A stretch of 54,490 nt of DNA from NCBI RefSeq assembly GCF_002891435.1, contig NZ_POUC01000009.1, positions 1 to 54,490 of the forward strand. Reading direction: 5' to 3'. The notes under the pieces are model-generated. The model saw only the letters and a program-made list of their open reading frames with translations. It was not told the origin of the DNA and did no database searches. The translations under genes and the position numbers were made by a program. Of this stretch, positions 26,046 through 34,494 are shown one piece after another. The DNA is from Streptomyces cahuitamycinicus. Lineage in GTDB: Bacteria > Actinomycetota > Actinomycetes > Streptomycetales > Streptomycetaceae. Positions within the stretch are counted from its first letter, which is position 1; each line of letters starts with the position of its first letter.

Positions 26046-26813
26046 ATGACCGAGCCCGTCGTATCCCTGCGCGGGGTCCGCGCGGACCTGGGCTCGCGCC
26101 CCGTGCTGCGCGGCATCGACCTGACCGTGCGGCGCGGCGAGGTCGTCGCGCTGCTCGGCGCGAACGGCTCGGGCAAGTCCACGGCCGTGCGCAGCATCAT
26201 CGGCCAGGTGCAGACCGGCGCCGGCGAGATCCGGCTGTTCGGCGCGGACCGCAGGCGGTTCCGCGACTGGCATCGCGTGGGCTACGTCCCGCAGCGCACC
26301 ACGGCCGCGGGCGGCGTGCCCGCCACGGTGACCGAGGTGGTCTCCTCCGGCCGCCTGTCCCGGGCCCGCTTCGGCGTCCTGCGCAAGGCCGACCACGCCG
26401 CCGTACGCCGTGCCCTGGACCTCGTCGGCATGGCCGACCGGGCCAAGGACTCGGTCGACGCCCTCTCCGGCGGCCAGCACCAGCGCGTCCTCATCGCTCG
26501 CGCGCTGGCATCCGAACCCGAGCTGCTGATCATGGACGAGCCGATGGCCGGCGTCGACCTGGGCAGCCAGGAGGTCCTCGCGCACACCCTGCGCGAGCAG
26601 GTCTCCCAGGGCACGACCGTGCTGCTCGTGCTGCACGAACTGGGCCCGTTGGAGCCCCTCATCGACCGGGCGGTCGTCCTGCGCGACGGCTGCGTCGTCC
26701 ATGACGGCCCGCCCCCGATGGCCGTCGGGCAGCACGCCCTGCCCGGCCACGACCACGTACACCCGCACGCGCCGGCGGGCTCCGAACCCTTCCGCACGGG
26801 ACTGCTGAGCTGA
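26046..26813 (+). CDS. znuC: zinc ABC transporter ATP-binding protein
   Basis: The 255-residue ATPase has Walker A GANGSGKST near residue 39, the Q-loop in YVPQRTT, signature LSGGQHQRVLIARAL near 141, Walker B LLIMDEPMAGVD and the switch His in LHELG. It powers zinc import through ZnuB. The C-terminal tail is His-rich (GHDHVHPHAPAG), possibly sensing or buffering zinc. The ATG follows GGAGGACGGC; the TGA overlaps the znuB ATG (TGATG), so the two subunits are translationally coupled. Confidence 0.93.
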   Translation: MTEPVVSLRGVRADLGSRPVLRGIDLTVRRGEVVALLGANGSGKSTAVRSIIGQVQTGAGEIRLFGADRRRFRDWHRVGYVPQRTTAAGGVPATVTEVVSSGRLSRARFGVLRKADHAAVRRALDLVGMADRAKDSVDALSGGQHQRVLIARALASEPELLIMDEPMAGVDLGSQEVLAHTLREQVSQGTTVLLVLHELGPLEPLIDRAVVLRDGCVVHDGPPPMAVGQHALPGHDHVHPHAPAGSEPFRTGLLS

Positions 26814-27715
26814 TGGATTTCCTCGACTACGCCTTCATGCAGCGGGCCCTGCTCGCCGCCGTCCTGGTCGGCATCACCGCCCCCGCCGTGGGGATCTACC
26901 TCGTCCAGCGCCGTCAGGCCCTGATGGGCGACGGCATCGGCCACGTGGCGATGACCGGCGTCGGCCTCGGCTTCCTGCTGACCTGGTCCCCGGTGTGGAT
27001 GGCGACCCTCGTCTCCGTCCTCGGCGCGGTCCTCATGGAACTGATCCGCTGGTACGGCAAGACCCGCGGCGACATCGCCCTCGCGATGCTGTTCTACGGC
27101 GGCATGGCCGGGGGTGTGATGTTCATCAACCTCGCGCCGACGGGCTCCAACGCCAACCTGACGTCGTACCTGTTCGGCTCACTGTCGACGGTGTCCGACT
27201 CGGACGTCACGGCGATCTGCGTTCTGGCCGCCTTCGTCGTCCTGGTCACCCTCGGCCTGCGCCGGCAGCTGTTCGCGGTCAGCCAGGACGAGGAGTTCGC
27301 CCGGGTGACGGGCCTGCCGGTGCGCGTGCTGAACCTGCTGACGGCCATCACCGCGGCCGTCACGGTGACGGTGGCGATGCGTGTGGTCGGGCTGCTGCTG
27401 GTCAGCGCGCTGATGGTGGTGCCCGTGGCGGCCGCCCAGCAGATCGGCCGGAGCTTCGCCGCGACGTTCGCCATCGCCATGGCCATCGGTGTGAGCGTGA
27501 CGATCGGCGGCACGGTCACCTCGTACTACCAGGACGTGCCGCCCGGCGCGACGATCGTGCTGCTGACCATCGGCGCGTTCATCGTGCTGACGGCGCTCGC
27601 CGCCCCGCTGGCCCGCCGCCGCGCCCGCGGCACGGCGGGCGGGGACACGACGGCCGACCCCGCCGAGTGCGCGATCCCGGGCAGCCGGGCGGCGGCCGAC
27701 GAGGTCGGCGTCTGA
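26813..27715 (+). CDS. znuB: zinc ABC transporter permease
   Basis: The 300-residue integral membrane protein has about eight helices and the ABC-3 family segments ALLAAVLVGITAPAVGIYLVQRRQALMGDGIGH (start) and FVVLVTLGLRRQLFAVSQDEEFARVTG (cytoplasmic coupling loop). It forms the channel for zinc delivered by ZnuA. It starts within the znuC stop. A short hydrophilic tail follows the last helix. The zur gene begins 58 bases downstream in the same direction, so it may be part of the same transcript. Confidence 0.92.
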   Translation: MDFLDYAFMQRALLAAVLVGITAPAVGIYLVQRRQALMGDGIGHVAMTGVGLGFLLTWSPVWMATLVSVLGAVLMELIRWYGKTRGDIALAMLFYGGMAGGVMFINLAPTGSNANLTSYLFGSLSTVSDSDVTAICVLAAFVVLVTLGLRRQLFAVSQDEEFARVTGLPVRVLNLLTAITAAVTVTVAMRVVGLLLVSALMVVPVAAAQQIGRSFAATFAIAMAIGVSVTIGGTVTSYYQDVPPGATIVLLTIGAFIVLTALAAPLARRRARGTAGGDTTADPAECAIPGSRAAADEVGV

Positions 27716-27773
27716 CCGCCCCCGCCCCGGGCTGGCACAATGGCCCGGGCAAGGCAGACGTGAGGAGGCAACG

Positions 27774-28193
27774 GTGACGACCGCTGGACCGTCCGTTAAG
27801 GGCCGCGCCACCAAGCAGCGGGCCGCTGTGGCGGCGGCCCTGCAGGAGGTCGACGAGTTCCGCAGCGCGCAGGAACTGCACGACATGCTCAAGCACAAGG
27901 GCGACTCGGTCGGGCTCACCACGGTCTACCGCACCCTGCAGTCCCTCGCCGACGCCGGTGAGGTCGACGTCCTGCGGACCGCCGACGGCGAGTCCGTCTA
28001 CCGCCGATGCTCCACCGACGACCATCACCACCACCTCGTGTGCCGCGGCTGCGGCAAGGCCGTCGAGGTCGAGGGACCGGCCGTGGAGAGGTGGGCGGAG
28101 GCCATCGCGGCGGAGCACGGGTTTGTGAACGTGGCCCATACGGTGGAGATCTTCGGGACGTGTGCGGACTGTGCGGGGGCCTCCGGCGGTTGA
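27774..28193 (+). CDS. zur: zinc uptake regulator, Fur family
   Basis: The 139-residue protein has the Fur winged helix (TKQRAAVAAALQEVDEFRSAQELH, then GLTTVYRTLQSLADAG), the DHHHHLVC metal site near residue 82, and two CxxC pairs (CRGC near 90, CADC near 131) that hold a structural zinc. Its position after znuACB and the Zur-type boxes before znuA identify it as Zur rather than Fur or Nur. GTG 27774 follows GAGGAGG. Zinc-loaded Zur should repress znuACB and the alternative zinc-free ribosomal proteins encoded elsewhere. Confidence 0.93.
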   Translation: MTTAGPSVKGRATKQRAAVAAALQEVDEFRSAQELHDMLKHKGDSVGLTTVYRTLQSLADAGEVDVLRTADGESVYRRCSTDDHHHHLVCRGCGKAVEVEGPAVERWAEAIAAEHGFVNVAHTVEIFGTCADCAGASGG

Positions 28194-28252
28194 GCCGGTG
28201 ATCGCCGTGGGGGTGGCGCGGTTTGACGGCTGCGGCCGAATCCGTGGCTGGT

Positions 28253-28343
28253 CGCGCAGTTCCCCGCGCCCCTGGGGCAGGCTTCGTGGCCGGCTGCGGG
28301 TGCGTGGGGGTGTTCGCGCAGTTCCCCGCGCCCCTGAGGCAGG
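28253..28343 (+). repeat. two copies of a dispersed Streptomyces intergenic repeat
   Basis: CGCGCAGTTCCCCGCGCCCC followed by TGGGGCAGG (28253-28281) or TGAGGCAGG (28315-28343) occurs twice, 62 bases apart, in the gap between the convergent zur and uppS genes. I have often seen this motif between Streptomyces genes. The repeats could fold and act as terminators. Confidence 0.8.
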
Positions 28344-28416
28344 TGCCCGTCGGCCTCGTTTTCAGCAGCTGAGGCGGCCCGGCTGTCACCGGAGGCGATG
28401 CCGGGCCGCTCGCGCG

Positions 28417-29250
28417 TTACGGCTGCTCGCCCTCCACGGCCAGCAGTTCCTCGTTCGGGACGGCCCCGCCGAAGCGGCGGTCGCGTGAGGCGTACTCCAG
28501 GCAGGCACGCCACAGGTCACGCCGGTCGAAGTCCGGCCACAGCACGTCCTGGAAGACCATCTCGGCGTAGGCGCTCTGCCAGATCAGGTAGTTCGAGGTG
28601 CGCTGCTCACCGCTGGGCCGCAGGAACAGGTCCACGTCCGGCATGTCCGGGTAGTACATGTACTTCGCGAAGGTCTTCTCACTGACCTTTGACGGGTCGA
28701 GCCTGCCGCTCTTCACGTCCTCCGCCATGGCCTTGGCGGCGTCGGCGATCTCGGCCCGGCCCCCGTAGTTCATGCAGAAATAAAGGGTCAGCCGGTCGTT
28801 GCCCTTGGTCTGTTCCTGGGCGACCTGGAGCTCCTTGGCGACCGAGCGCCACAGCTTGGGCATACGGCCCACCCAGCGCACCCGGATGCCCAGCTCGTCG
28901 AGCTGGTCGCGGGTCTTGCGGATGAAGTCCCGGTTGAAGTTCATCAGGAAGCGCACCTCGTCGGGCGAGCGCTTCCAGTTCTCGGTGGAGAAGGCGTACA
29001 GGGAGATGGCGCCCACGCCCATCTCGATGGCCCCCTGGAGCACGTCCAGCACGCGCTCGGCGCCGACCTTGTGCCCTTCGGTGCGCGGCAGGCCCCGGTC
29101 CTTGGCCCAGCGGCCGTTGCCGTCCATGACGATCGCCACATGCTGCGGTACGAACTCCCCGGGGACCTTCGGGGGCCGCGCGCCGGACGGGTGCGGCTCC
29201 GGCGTCCTGTACTCCCGGCGCTGGCGCCCCAGGATCCCGCGTACGGCCAT
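28417..29250 (-). CDS. uppS: (poly)isoprenyl / undecaprenyl diphosphate synthase
   Basis: The 277-residue cis-prenyltransferase condenses isopentenyl diphosphate to the long lipid carrier for peptidoglycan. Motifs: [16 protein letters not shown] near residue 38 (catalytic Asp), [25 protein letters not shown] near 88, and the C-terminal [28 protein letters not shown] 29250 follows GAGGAGACGAG; a frame continuing upstream overlaps recO. recO precedes it on the same strand at 49 bases, a pairing usual in Streptomyces. Confidence 0.95.
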   Translation of the reverse strand: MAVRGILGRQRREYRTPEPHPSGARPPKVPGEFVPQHVAIVMDGNGRWAKDRGLPRTEGHKVGAERVLDVLQGAIEMGVGAISLYAFSTENWKRSPDEVRFLMNFNRDFIRKTRDQLDELGIRVRWVGRMPKLWRSVAKELQVAQEQTKGNDRLTLYFCMNYGGRAEIADAAKAMAEDVKSGRLDPSKVSEKTFAKYMYYPDMPDVDLFLRPSGEQRTSNYLIWQSAYAEMVFQDVLWPDFDRRDLWRACLEYASRDRRFGGAVPNEELLAVEGEQP

Positions 29251-29299
29251 GTGTTTCTCGTCTCCTCGTGCTCGCTTGCTCTGTTGTGCGCTGCTCGCG

Positions 29300-30046
29300 C
29301 TACTTCTCGACGTAGCGCAGGGAGCGCAGTCCGCGCTCCATGTGCCAGTGCAGATACGCGGACACCAGCCCGCTGCCCTCCCGGACGTAGCGCGCCTCGC
29401 ACGCGTCCGCGGTCTCCCAGTCTCCCGTAAGAAGGGCGCCGAGGAGCTCCAGGGCCTGGGGCGAGGGTACGACGCTGCCGGGCACCCGGCAGTCCACGCA
29501 GACGGAACCGCCCGACGCGACGGAGAAGAACCGGTTGGGCCCGGGCATCCCGCACTTCGCGCAGTCGGTGAAGCTCGGGGCGTACCCGTTGACGGCGAGG
29601 GAGCGGAGCAGGAACGCGTCGAGCACGAGGTGCGGCGCGTGCTCCCCGCGGGCCAGGGTCCGCAGGCCTCCGACCAGCAGCAGGTACTGCTGCACGGCCG
29701 GCTCCCCCTCGTGGTCGGTGAACCGCTCGGCGGTCTCCAGCATGACGGTGCCGGACGTGTACCGCGCGTAGTCGCTGACGATCCCGCCACCGTACGGCGC
29801 GATGGTCTCGCTCTGCGTGCACAGCGGCAGCCCCCGGCCGACGAGCTCACTCCCCTTGGCGAAGAACTGCACGTCGACGTGGGAGAAGGGTTCGAGACGC
29901 GCACCGAACTTCGACTTCGTCCGGCGCACGCCCCGGGCCACCGCGCGTACCCGTCCGTGACCGCGCGTGAGCAGCGTGATGATCCGGTCCGCCTCACCCA
30001 GTTTCTGGGTGCGCAGCACGATGCCGTCGTCGCGGAACAGACTCAT
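29300..30046 (-). CDS. recO: DNA repair protein RecO
   Basis: The 248-residue protein loads RecA onto SSB-coated single strands with RecR. The N-terminal OB fold is clear ([22 protein letters not shown], then [21 protein letters not shown]), followed by the helical domain with a zinc-type pair of motifs (CAKCGMPG and CVDCRVPG, between about residues 160 and 190). ATG 30046 has no strong ribosome site. It lies between a small hypothetical gene and uppS on the same strand. Confidence 0.94.
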   Translation of the reverse strand: MSLFRDDGIVLRTQKLGEADRIITLLTRGHGRVRAVARGVRRTKSKFGARLEPFSHVDVQFFAKGSELVGRGLPLCTQSETIAPYGGGIVSDYARYTSGTVMLETAERFTDHEGEPAVQQYLLLVGGLRTLARGEHAPHLVLDAFLLRSLAVNGYAPSFTDCAKCGMPGPNRFFSVASGGSVCVDCRVPGSVVPSPQALELLGALLTGDWETADACEARYVREGSGLVSAYLHWHMERGLRSLRYVEK

Positions 30047-30072
30047 GGAGCCATTCTGGCAGGGTCGTCACG

Positions 30073-30288
30073 TCAAGGGACCTCGCCCCTGCTGCGGGCG
30101 TTGGCGTACGCGGTCGCAGCGCGCAGCCGCTCGGCCGGGGTGGCGTGCCGGACGGATCCGGGGTCGGCGTCCCACTCCCTGCCACCCCCGTACGGCCTCA
30201 GCTGCACGTAGGGCCCCTCATGCCCCATCACGATGCCGATGCGGCCGATGCGGGTGTCCACGACATACGCGCCGACCGGAGGCTTCAT
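30073..30288 (-). CDS. small hypothetical protein of a two-gene set
   Basis: The 71-residue protein has the sequence VGAYVVDTRIGRIGIVMGHEGPYVQLRPYGGGREWD, which I know from many small Streptomyces proteins, and a basic Ala-rich C-terminus. It is soluble and probably a small beta barrel; the function is unknown. ATG 30288 overlaps the stop of the preceding gene (ATGA), giving translational coupling; an ATG at 30330 behind AAGGGGAG would add 14 residues. recO follows 27 bases downstream. Confidence 0.7.
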   Translation of the reverse strand: MKPPVGAYVVDTRIGRIGIVMGHEGPYVQLRPYGGGREWDADPGSVRHATPAERLRAATAYANARSRGEVP

Positions 30289-30491
30289 CGCGGCACCGCC
30301 GCGTGCCGCCGGGCGGCGTCCCCTGCACATCGGCTCCCCTTGATGAGCGGGCAGGGCGCTTCCCGCACAAAACTCACCGGGCCAAGCCCCGGCGAGGGCG
30401 GGGTAATTCCGGCCTTGACGAGTTCTGCCCGCAATTCTTTCACCACGTCCTCCGCTTCTTCGGCGCGAAGCGCCGAGTGTCGTGCCTCCAC
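30285..30491 (-). CDS. small hypothetical protein, first of a coupled pair
   Basis: The 68-residue protein begins with a helical, charged segment (ALRAEEAEDVVKELRAELVKAG) and continues with GITPPSPGLGPVS and a LIKGSRCAGDAARRHAA tail. GTG 30491 follows the strong AAAGGAGG site. The TGA overlaps the next ATG. Such pairs are common in Streptomyces, frequently near XRE/DUF397 regulators, though none is adjacent here (the nearest is at 45-47 kb). Function unknown. Confidence 0.65.
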   Translation of the reverse strand: MEARHSALRAEEAEDVVKELRAELVKAGITPPSPGLGPVSFVREAPCPLIKGSRCAGDAARRHAAVPR

Positions 30492-30550
30492 CGTGCTCCC
30501 CCTCCTTTCACGGTTTCACTCTTCGCATCTTTCCGGTCACGCTCCGCGTC

Positions 30551-30556
30551 TATACT
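30551..30556 (+). promoter_or_regulatory. possible -10 element TATACT
   Basis: TATACT is a near-consensus vegetative -10 hexamer in the 207-base divergent region between the small-protein pair and the GNAT gene, pointing toward the GNAT gene. The -35 region (around TTTCCG at 30530) is weak. Confidence 0.3.
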
Positions 30557-30698
30557 CGGGAAGGGTCTGTGCCGTACAACTGCGGCGCGACACAAAGGGG
30601 TTCGGTGCGGCGTGCCGCAAAACGCCCGGACGGGAAACGCATTGCGGGAGGCCGGTGGCGACGAGCGGTATGCCGCGGTCCATTGAGACAATCCAACG

Positions 30699-31202
30699 GT
30701 GGAAAAATCACAGGGGATTCCGCAGCCGGAATGGGGCATGCGCCCCGCGCGGCCGGCGGACGTCGAGGCCATAGCGGAACTACGGGCCGTGGTGATGCGC
30801 CCGGACCTGGAGCGGTTGGGCCGTTACGACGGGCACCGGGTCAGGCAGCGCCTGCGGGACGGCTTCTCCGCCCGGCACACGTCGGTCATCACGGCCGCCG
30901 GCGCTTTCGCCGGCAGCGTCACACTGCGCCCGTCCGAAACCGGCCACTGGCTGGAGCACTTCTACCTCGCCCCGGCGCTCCAGGGCCGGGGTCTGGGCTC
31001 CGCGGTCCTGCGAACCCTTCTGAGCGGGACGGACGCCTCCGGCCACCTCGTCCGGCTGAACGTCCTCCAGGGCAGCCCGGCCCGCCATCTCTACGAACGG
31101 CACGGCTTCACGGTGGAGACGCAGGACGCGATCGACATCTTCATGCTGCGACCGCCGGGGGCCGGCCCCAGAGCTTCGGCCCTTACCGCCACCCTGAGGT
31201 AA
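30699..31202 (+). CDS. GNAT N-acetyltransferase
   Basis: The 167-residue protein is a single GNAT domain: MRPARPADVEAIAEL at residue 14, LEHFYLAPALQGRGLGSAVLRTLL (acetyl-CoA loop) near 86, and VLQGSPARHLYERHGFTVE near 126. The substrate is unknown. The start GTG 30699 has no visible ribosome site; the ATG at residue 14 would remove only non-conserved residues. The next gene begins 65 bases downstream on the same strand. Confidence 0.8.
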   Translation: MEKSQGIPQPEWGMRPARPADVEAIAELRAVVMRPDLERLGRYDGHRVRQRLRDGFSARHTSVITAAGAFAGSVTLRPSETGHWLEHFYLAPALQGRGLGSAVLRTLLSGTDASGHLVRLNVLQGSPARHLYERHGFTVETQDAIDIFMLRPPGAGPRASALTATLR

Positions 31203-31267
31203 TCCCCCCGAATTACCGGGAGTTACCCGGATGTGGCTGTCCGCCGAAGTCCGCCAGGCTGTTCGGC

Positions 31268-32746
31268 ATGAAGCAGATCACGAAACATGTGGCGCTGGCC
31301 GTCGCCGCCGGTGCGATACTCGGATTCGCCGGGCCCGGCGGGGCATCCGCCGCCGCACCCGACTCCCTCGACTGGACCCGGTGCTCCGGCCCCGGCCTCG
31401 ACCCCGGACAGCAGTGCGCCACGCTCGACGTCCCCATGGACTATTCCGACCCGGACAGCCCGGAGATCCGGATCGCCGTCTCCCGGATCCCCGCTGAGAA
31501 GCCGTCCGCGCGGCGGGGCGCGCTGTTACTCATCCCGGGCGGTCCCGGCGGGGACAGTCTCGGCGACCCCTCCGGCAAGGGGCAGAAGCTGCCGCGGAAG
31601 GTGCGGGACGCCTACGACCTCGTCGGGTTCGCACCGCGCGGGATGGCGCCCTCCACCTCCGTCGACTGCGAGCTCGACCCCGCCGACATCAGCATGACCA
31701 AGCGTCTGCCCTGGCCGGCCACGGACGGTTCCGTCGACGCGAACATGGCCACCGCCCGGCGTACGGCCGAGGCCTGCGCCCGTAACGGTGGTGAGCTGAT
31801 CCGGCACATCAGCACCGCCAACGAGGCCCGCGACCTGGACCGTCTGCGGGCCGCCCTCGGTGAGAAGAGGATCAGCGCGTGGGGTGTCTCGTACGGCACC
31901 TACGTCGGCGCCGTCTACGCCCAGTTGTTCCCGCACCGCACCGACCGCATCGTGCTGGACAGCAACAACGACCCCGACCACACCCGCGCGACCCGCAACT
32001 GGCTCGCCGCCTTCGAGACCGGCGTCGAGGACAACTTCCCCGAGTTCGCCAAGTGGGCGTCCAGGCCCGGCAATCCGCACCGGGTCGCCCGGACGCCCGC
32101 CGAGGTCCGGTCCGGCTTCCTGCGGCTCGCCGCCCGGCTGGACCGCGATCCCCTCCCCTGGCCCGGCGCCCACCCCCCGCGGCTGGACGGCAACGCCCTC
32201 CGCCAGATCATGCTGTCCAGCCTCTACGACCCCGACGACTACCCGACCCTGGCCAAGACCATCCGGGCCGCCCGCGCGGGCACCGTGCCGCCCGCGCCCG
32301 AGAACCCGCCCGAGTCGGTCCTGCAGAACCTCGCCGCGGTCGGCGTCGGCACCATCTGCAACGACGTCGACTGGCCCGACTCGGCCGCGGCGTACCAGAA
32401 GGGCGTCGCCGCGAGCCGGGCCGCGTATCCGCTGACCGCGGGCATGCCACGCGGACCGATGGTGTGCGCCGCGTGGCCGTACGAGCCGAAGGAGCCGGCC
32501 GTACGGGTCACCGACCGCGGCCCCTCCAACATCCTTCTCGTGCAGAACGAGCGGGATGTCGCATCCCCGCTCGCGGGCGCCCGGAAACTGCGGCGGGCCC
32601 TCGGCGACCGGGCGGTCATGGTCACCGTGAACTCCACCGGCCATGAGGCCTATCTGGCCAACGGCAACGCCTGTGGCGACGCCACGGTCTCCCGCTTCCT
32701 GGCGACGGGCGAGCGCCCCGGCCGGGATGTGTACTGCGACTGGTAG
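31268..32746 (+). CDS. secreted alpha/beta hydrolase, tripeptidyl-aminopeptidase-like (S33)
   Basis: The 492-residue protein has a signal peptide (cleavage near GGASA, residue 28) and the TAP-like hydrolase layout: oxyanion segment LLIPGGPGGDS near 88, nucleophile elbow WGVSYGTYVG near 206, acid in LVQNERDVASP near 428 and His in NSTGHEAY near 458, with four to six cysteines for disulfides. These enzymes remove short peptides or hydrolyse esters outside the cell. Codon 87 is TTA (31526-31528), the rare leucine codon read by the bldA tRNA, so expression is probably tied to development. It is convergent with a small phosphatase gene. Confidence 0.85.
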   Translation: MKQITKHVALAVAAGAILGFAGPGGASAAAPDSLDWTRCSGPGLDPGQQCATLDVPMDYSDPDSPEIRIAVSRIPAEKPSARRGALLLIPGGPGGDSLGDPSGKGQKLPRKVRDAYDLVGFAPRGMAPSTSVDCELDPADISMTKRLPWPATDGSVDANMATARRTAEACARNGGELIRHISTANEARDLDRLRAALGEKRISAWGVSYGTYVGAVYAQLFPHRTDRIVLDSNNDPDHTRATRNWLAAFETGVEDNFPEFAKWASRPGNPHRVARTPAEVRSGFLRLAARLDRDPLPWPGAHPPRLDGNALRQIMLSSLYDPDDYPTLAKTIRAARAGTVPPAPENPPESVLQNLAAVGVGTICNDVDWPDSAAAYQKGVAASRAAYPLTAGMPRGPMVCAAWPYEPKEPAVRVTDRGPSNILLVQNERDVASPLAGARKLRRALGDRAVMVTVNSTGHEAYLANGNACGDATVSRFLATGERPGRDVYCDW

Positions 32747-32767
32747 TGCTCCGTCACGTCGGGTTCA

Positions 32768-33223
32768 TCAGGTTCGCCCCTCGCCGAACCGGCGTACGTA
32801 CCGCCGCTGCCAGGGCGTCTCCACGGCATGCCGGTCGTAGTGCCGGCGGACGTATTCCACCGCCTCCTGTGCCGGCACGCCGTCCAGCACCGCCAGGCAG
32901 GCCAGGGCCGTGCCCGTGCGGCCGCGTCCGCCGCCGCAGGCGATCTCCACCCGCTCCCCGGCGGCCCGCTCCCACACGCCGGCCAGCACCGCGCGGGCGG
33001 CCGCCCGCTCCGCCGGGAGGCGGAAGTCGGGCCAGCGGATCCAGGCGGAGTCCCAGGGGACCTCGGGCGGCCGCCGGCCGAGCAGGTAGACGCCGTAGGA
33101 GGGCAGGGGCGCCTCGGGGTCCAGCGGATGCCGCAGGCCCCGGCCTCGTACCAGCCGGCCCGAGGGCAGTCGCAGGGTACCGGCATCACTCTCGCTCCAC
33201 TGTTGGCTCACACCCCTCATCAT
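32768..33223 (-). CDS. protein-tyrosine-phosphatase-like protein
   Basis: The 151-residue protein carries a CX5R phosphate loop (CGGGRGRTG near residue 95) and the helix TALACLAVLDGVPAQEAVEYVRRHY that follows it in dual-specificity phosphatases. The residue before the catalytic Cys is Ala rather than the usual His, which should change the Cys pKa. A candidate general acid is the Asp in WIRWPDFRLP near 66. It is probably a cytoplasmic phosphatase; the target is unknown. The frame starts at ATG 33223 (MMRGVSQQW). Confidence 0.75.
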   Translation of the reverse strand: MMRGVSQQWSESDAGTLRLPSGRLVRGRGLRHPLDPEAPLPSYGVYLLGRRPPEVPWDSAWIRWPDFRLPAERAAARAVLAGVWERAAGERVEIACGGGRGRTGTALACLAVLDGVPAQEAVEYVRRHYDRHAVETPWQRRYVRRFGEGRT

Positions 33224-33551
33224 GCTCCGCGTGCGCCCGCCCGGTGGCGGACTTTCCCTGACAGCCCGTCAACCCGTGCCGTACGCGGTGCCGGTCCGGC
33301 CTCCGGACGGTACGGCGGACGAGCGACCGGGTGATCACCTCGTACCCGGGCCGGATCGTGGAGGAGACCCCGGCCGCCGGGCGGCTGCCCGTTCCGCAGC
33401 CGCTGCCGGACGGCGGACTGGACGGGCGCGGAGCAGACGCCGGGAATCTCCGCCGCGTCGGCGCCCGCACACCGCTTCGGTGCCACCATCCTGTCCGGGA
33501 GGACGAGTCGACCCGTGACCTCGTCCACCGGCGCAACCCGATGGAGGCCCC
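33224..33551. other. 328-base gap without a recognised gene
   Basis: Short frames on both strands encode only Arg/Pro/Gly-rich sequence without recognisable motifs. It separates the phosphatase from the DapA-family gene and must contain promoters for both. No clear palindrome or promoter stands out. Confidence 0.5.
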
Positions 33552-34484
33552 ATGACGTTCACCCCGCTGACCGGTGTCATCCCGCCCGTCTGCACGCCCC
33601 TGACACCGGACGGCGAGGTGGACGTCCCCTCGCTGATCGGGCTCGTCGACCATCTGGTGGCGGGCGGAGTGCACGGACTGTTCGTGCTCGGCTCGACCTC
33701 GGAGGCCGCGTTTCTGCCGGACCGGCAGCGCCGGCTGGTAGTCGAGTCGGTGACGGGGCATGTGGGCGGGCAGCTCCCGGTACTGGCCGGGGCGATCGAC
33801 ATGACGACGCCCCGGGTCCTGGACCACGTGGCGTCCGTGACGGCGGCGGGCGCGGACGCGGTCGTCGTCACCGCCCCGTTCTACACCCGCACCCACCCGG
33901 CGGAGATCGCCCGCCACTACCGCGCGGTCGCCGCGGCGAGCCCGGTCCCGGTGATCGCCTACGACCTTCCCGTCGCCGTCCACACGAAGCTGCCGGCCGA
34001 CGTGGTCCTGGAGCTGGCCGCGGACGGTGTCGTGGCCGGGCTCAAGGACTCCAGCGGTGACCTCGCCGCCTTCCGCCGGGTCGTGACCGGCGCCCGGGAA
34101 CTCCGGGGCATCGCCGGCTTCAGCGTGCTGACCGGATCCGAGCTGATCGTCGACGCGGCTCTCGCGATCGGCGCGGACGGCACGGTGCCGGGCCTGGGCA
34201 ACGTCGATCCGCACGGCTACGTCCGCCTGGACGGCCTGTGCCGCGCCGGGGACTGGGAGGCGGCCCGGGCCGAACAGGAGCGCCTGTGCGCGCTGTTCGG
34301 CATGGTGAACGTCGGCGCCCCGGCCCGGATGGGCCCGAACTCCTCGGCGATCGGCGCCTTCAAGACCGCGCTGCACCTGCGCGGCGTGATCGACTGCCCG
34401 GCGACGGCGGAACCGCAGATCCCGCTGTCACCGGACGAGGTGGAGCAGGTCGGGAAGTACCTCGCGGCGGCCGGGCTGATCTGA
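33552..34484 (+). CDS. dihydrodipicolinate synthase / N-acetylneuraminate lyase family protein
   Basis: The 310-residue TIM-barrel aldolase has the family start VIPPVCTPLTPDGEVD, the phosphate/keto-acid site GSTSEAAFL near residue 48, Tyr in VIAYDLPV near 137 and the Schiff-base Lys in AGLKDSSGD near 165. It condenses or cleaves pyruvate with an aldehyde. The canonical dapA lies elsewhere in Streptomyces and the local context is not lysine biosynthesis, so this is likely a catabolic aldolase. The ATG follows GGAGGCCCC. Its stop is ten bases from the convergent response-regulator stop. Confidence 0.85.
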   Translation: MTFTPLTGVIPPVCTPLTPDGEVDVPSLIGLVDHLVAGGVHGLFVLGSTSEAAFLPDRQRRLVVESVTGHVGGQLPVLAGAIDMTTPRVLDHVASVTAAGADAVVVTAPFYTRTHPAEIARHYRAVAAASPVPVIAYDLPVAVHTKLPADVVLELAADGVVAGLKDSSGDLAAFRRVVTGARELRGIAGFSVLTGSELIVDAALAIGADGTVPGLGNVDPHGYVRLDGLCRAGDWEAARAEQERLCALFGMVNVGAPARMGPNSSAIGAFKTALHLRGVIDCPATAEPQIPLSPDEVEQVGKYLAAAGLI

Positions 34485-34494
34485 AGCGCACCCT

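Noticed and set aside
33220..33528. 102-codon minus-strand frame in the phosphatase/aldolase gap
   Set aside because: Composition is Arg/Pro/Gly-rich, there is no ribosome site and no recognisable feature; not supported as a gene.
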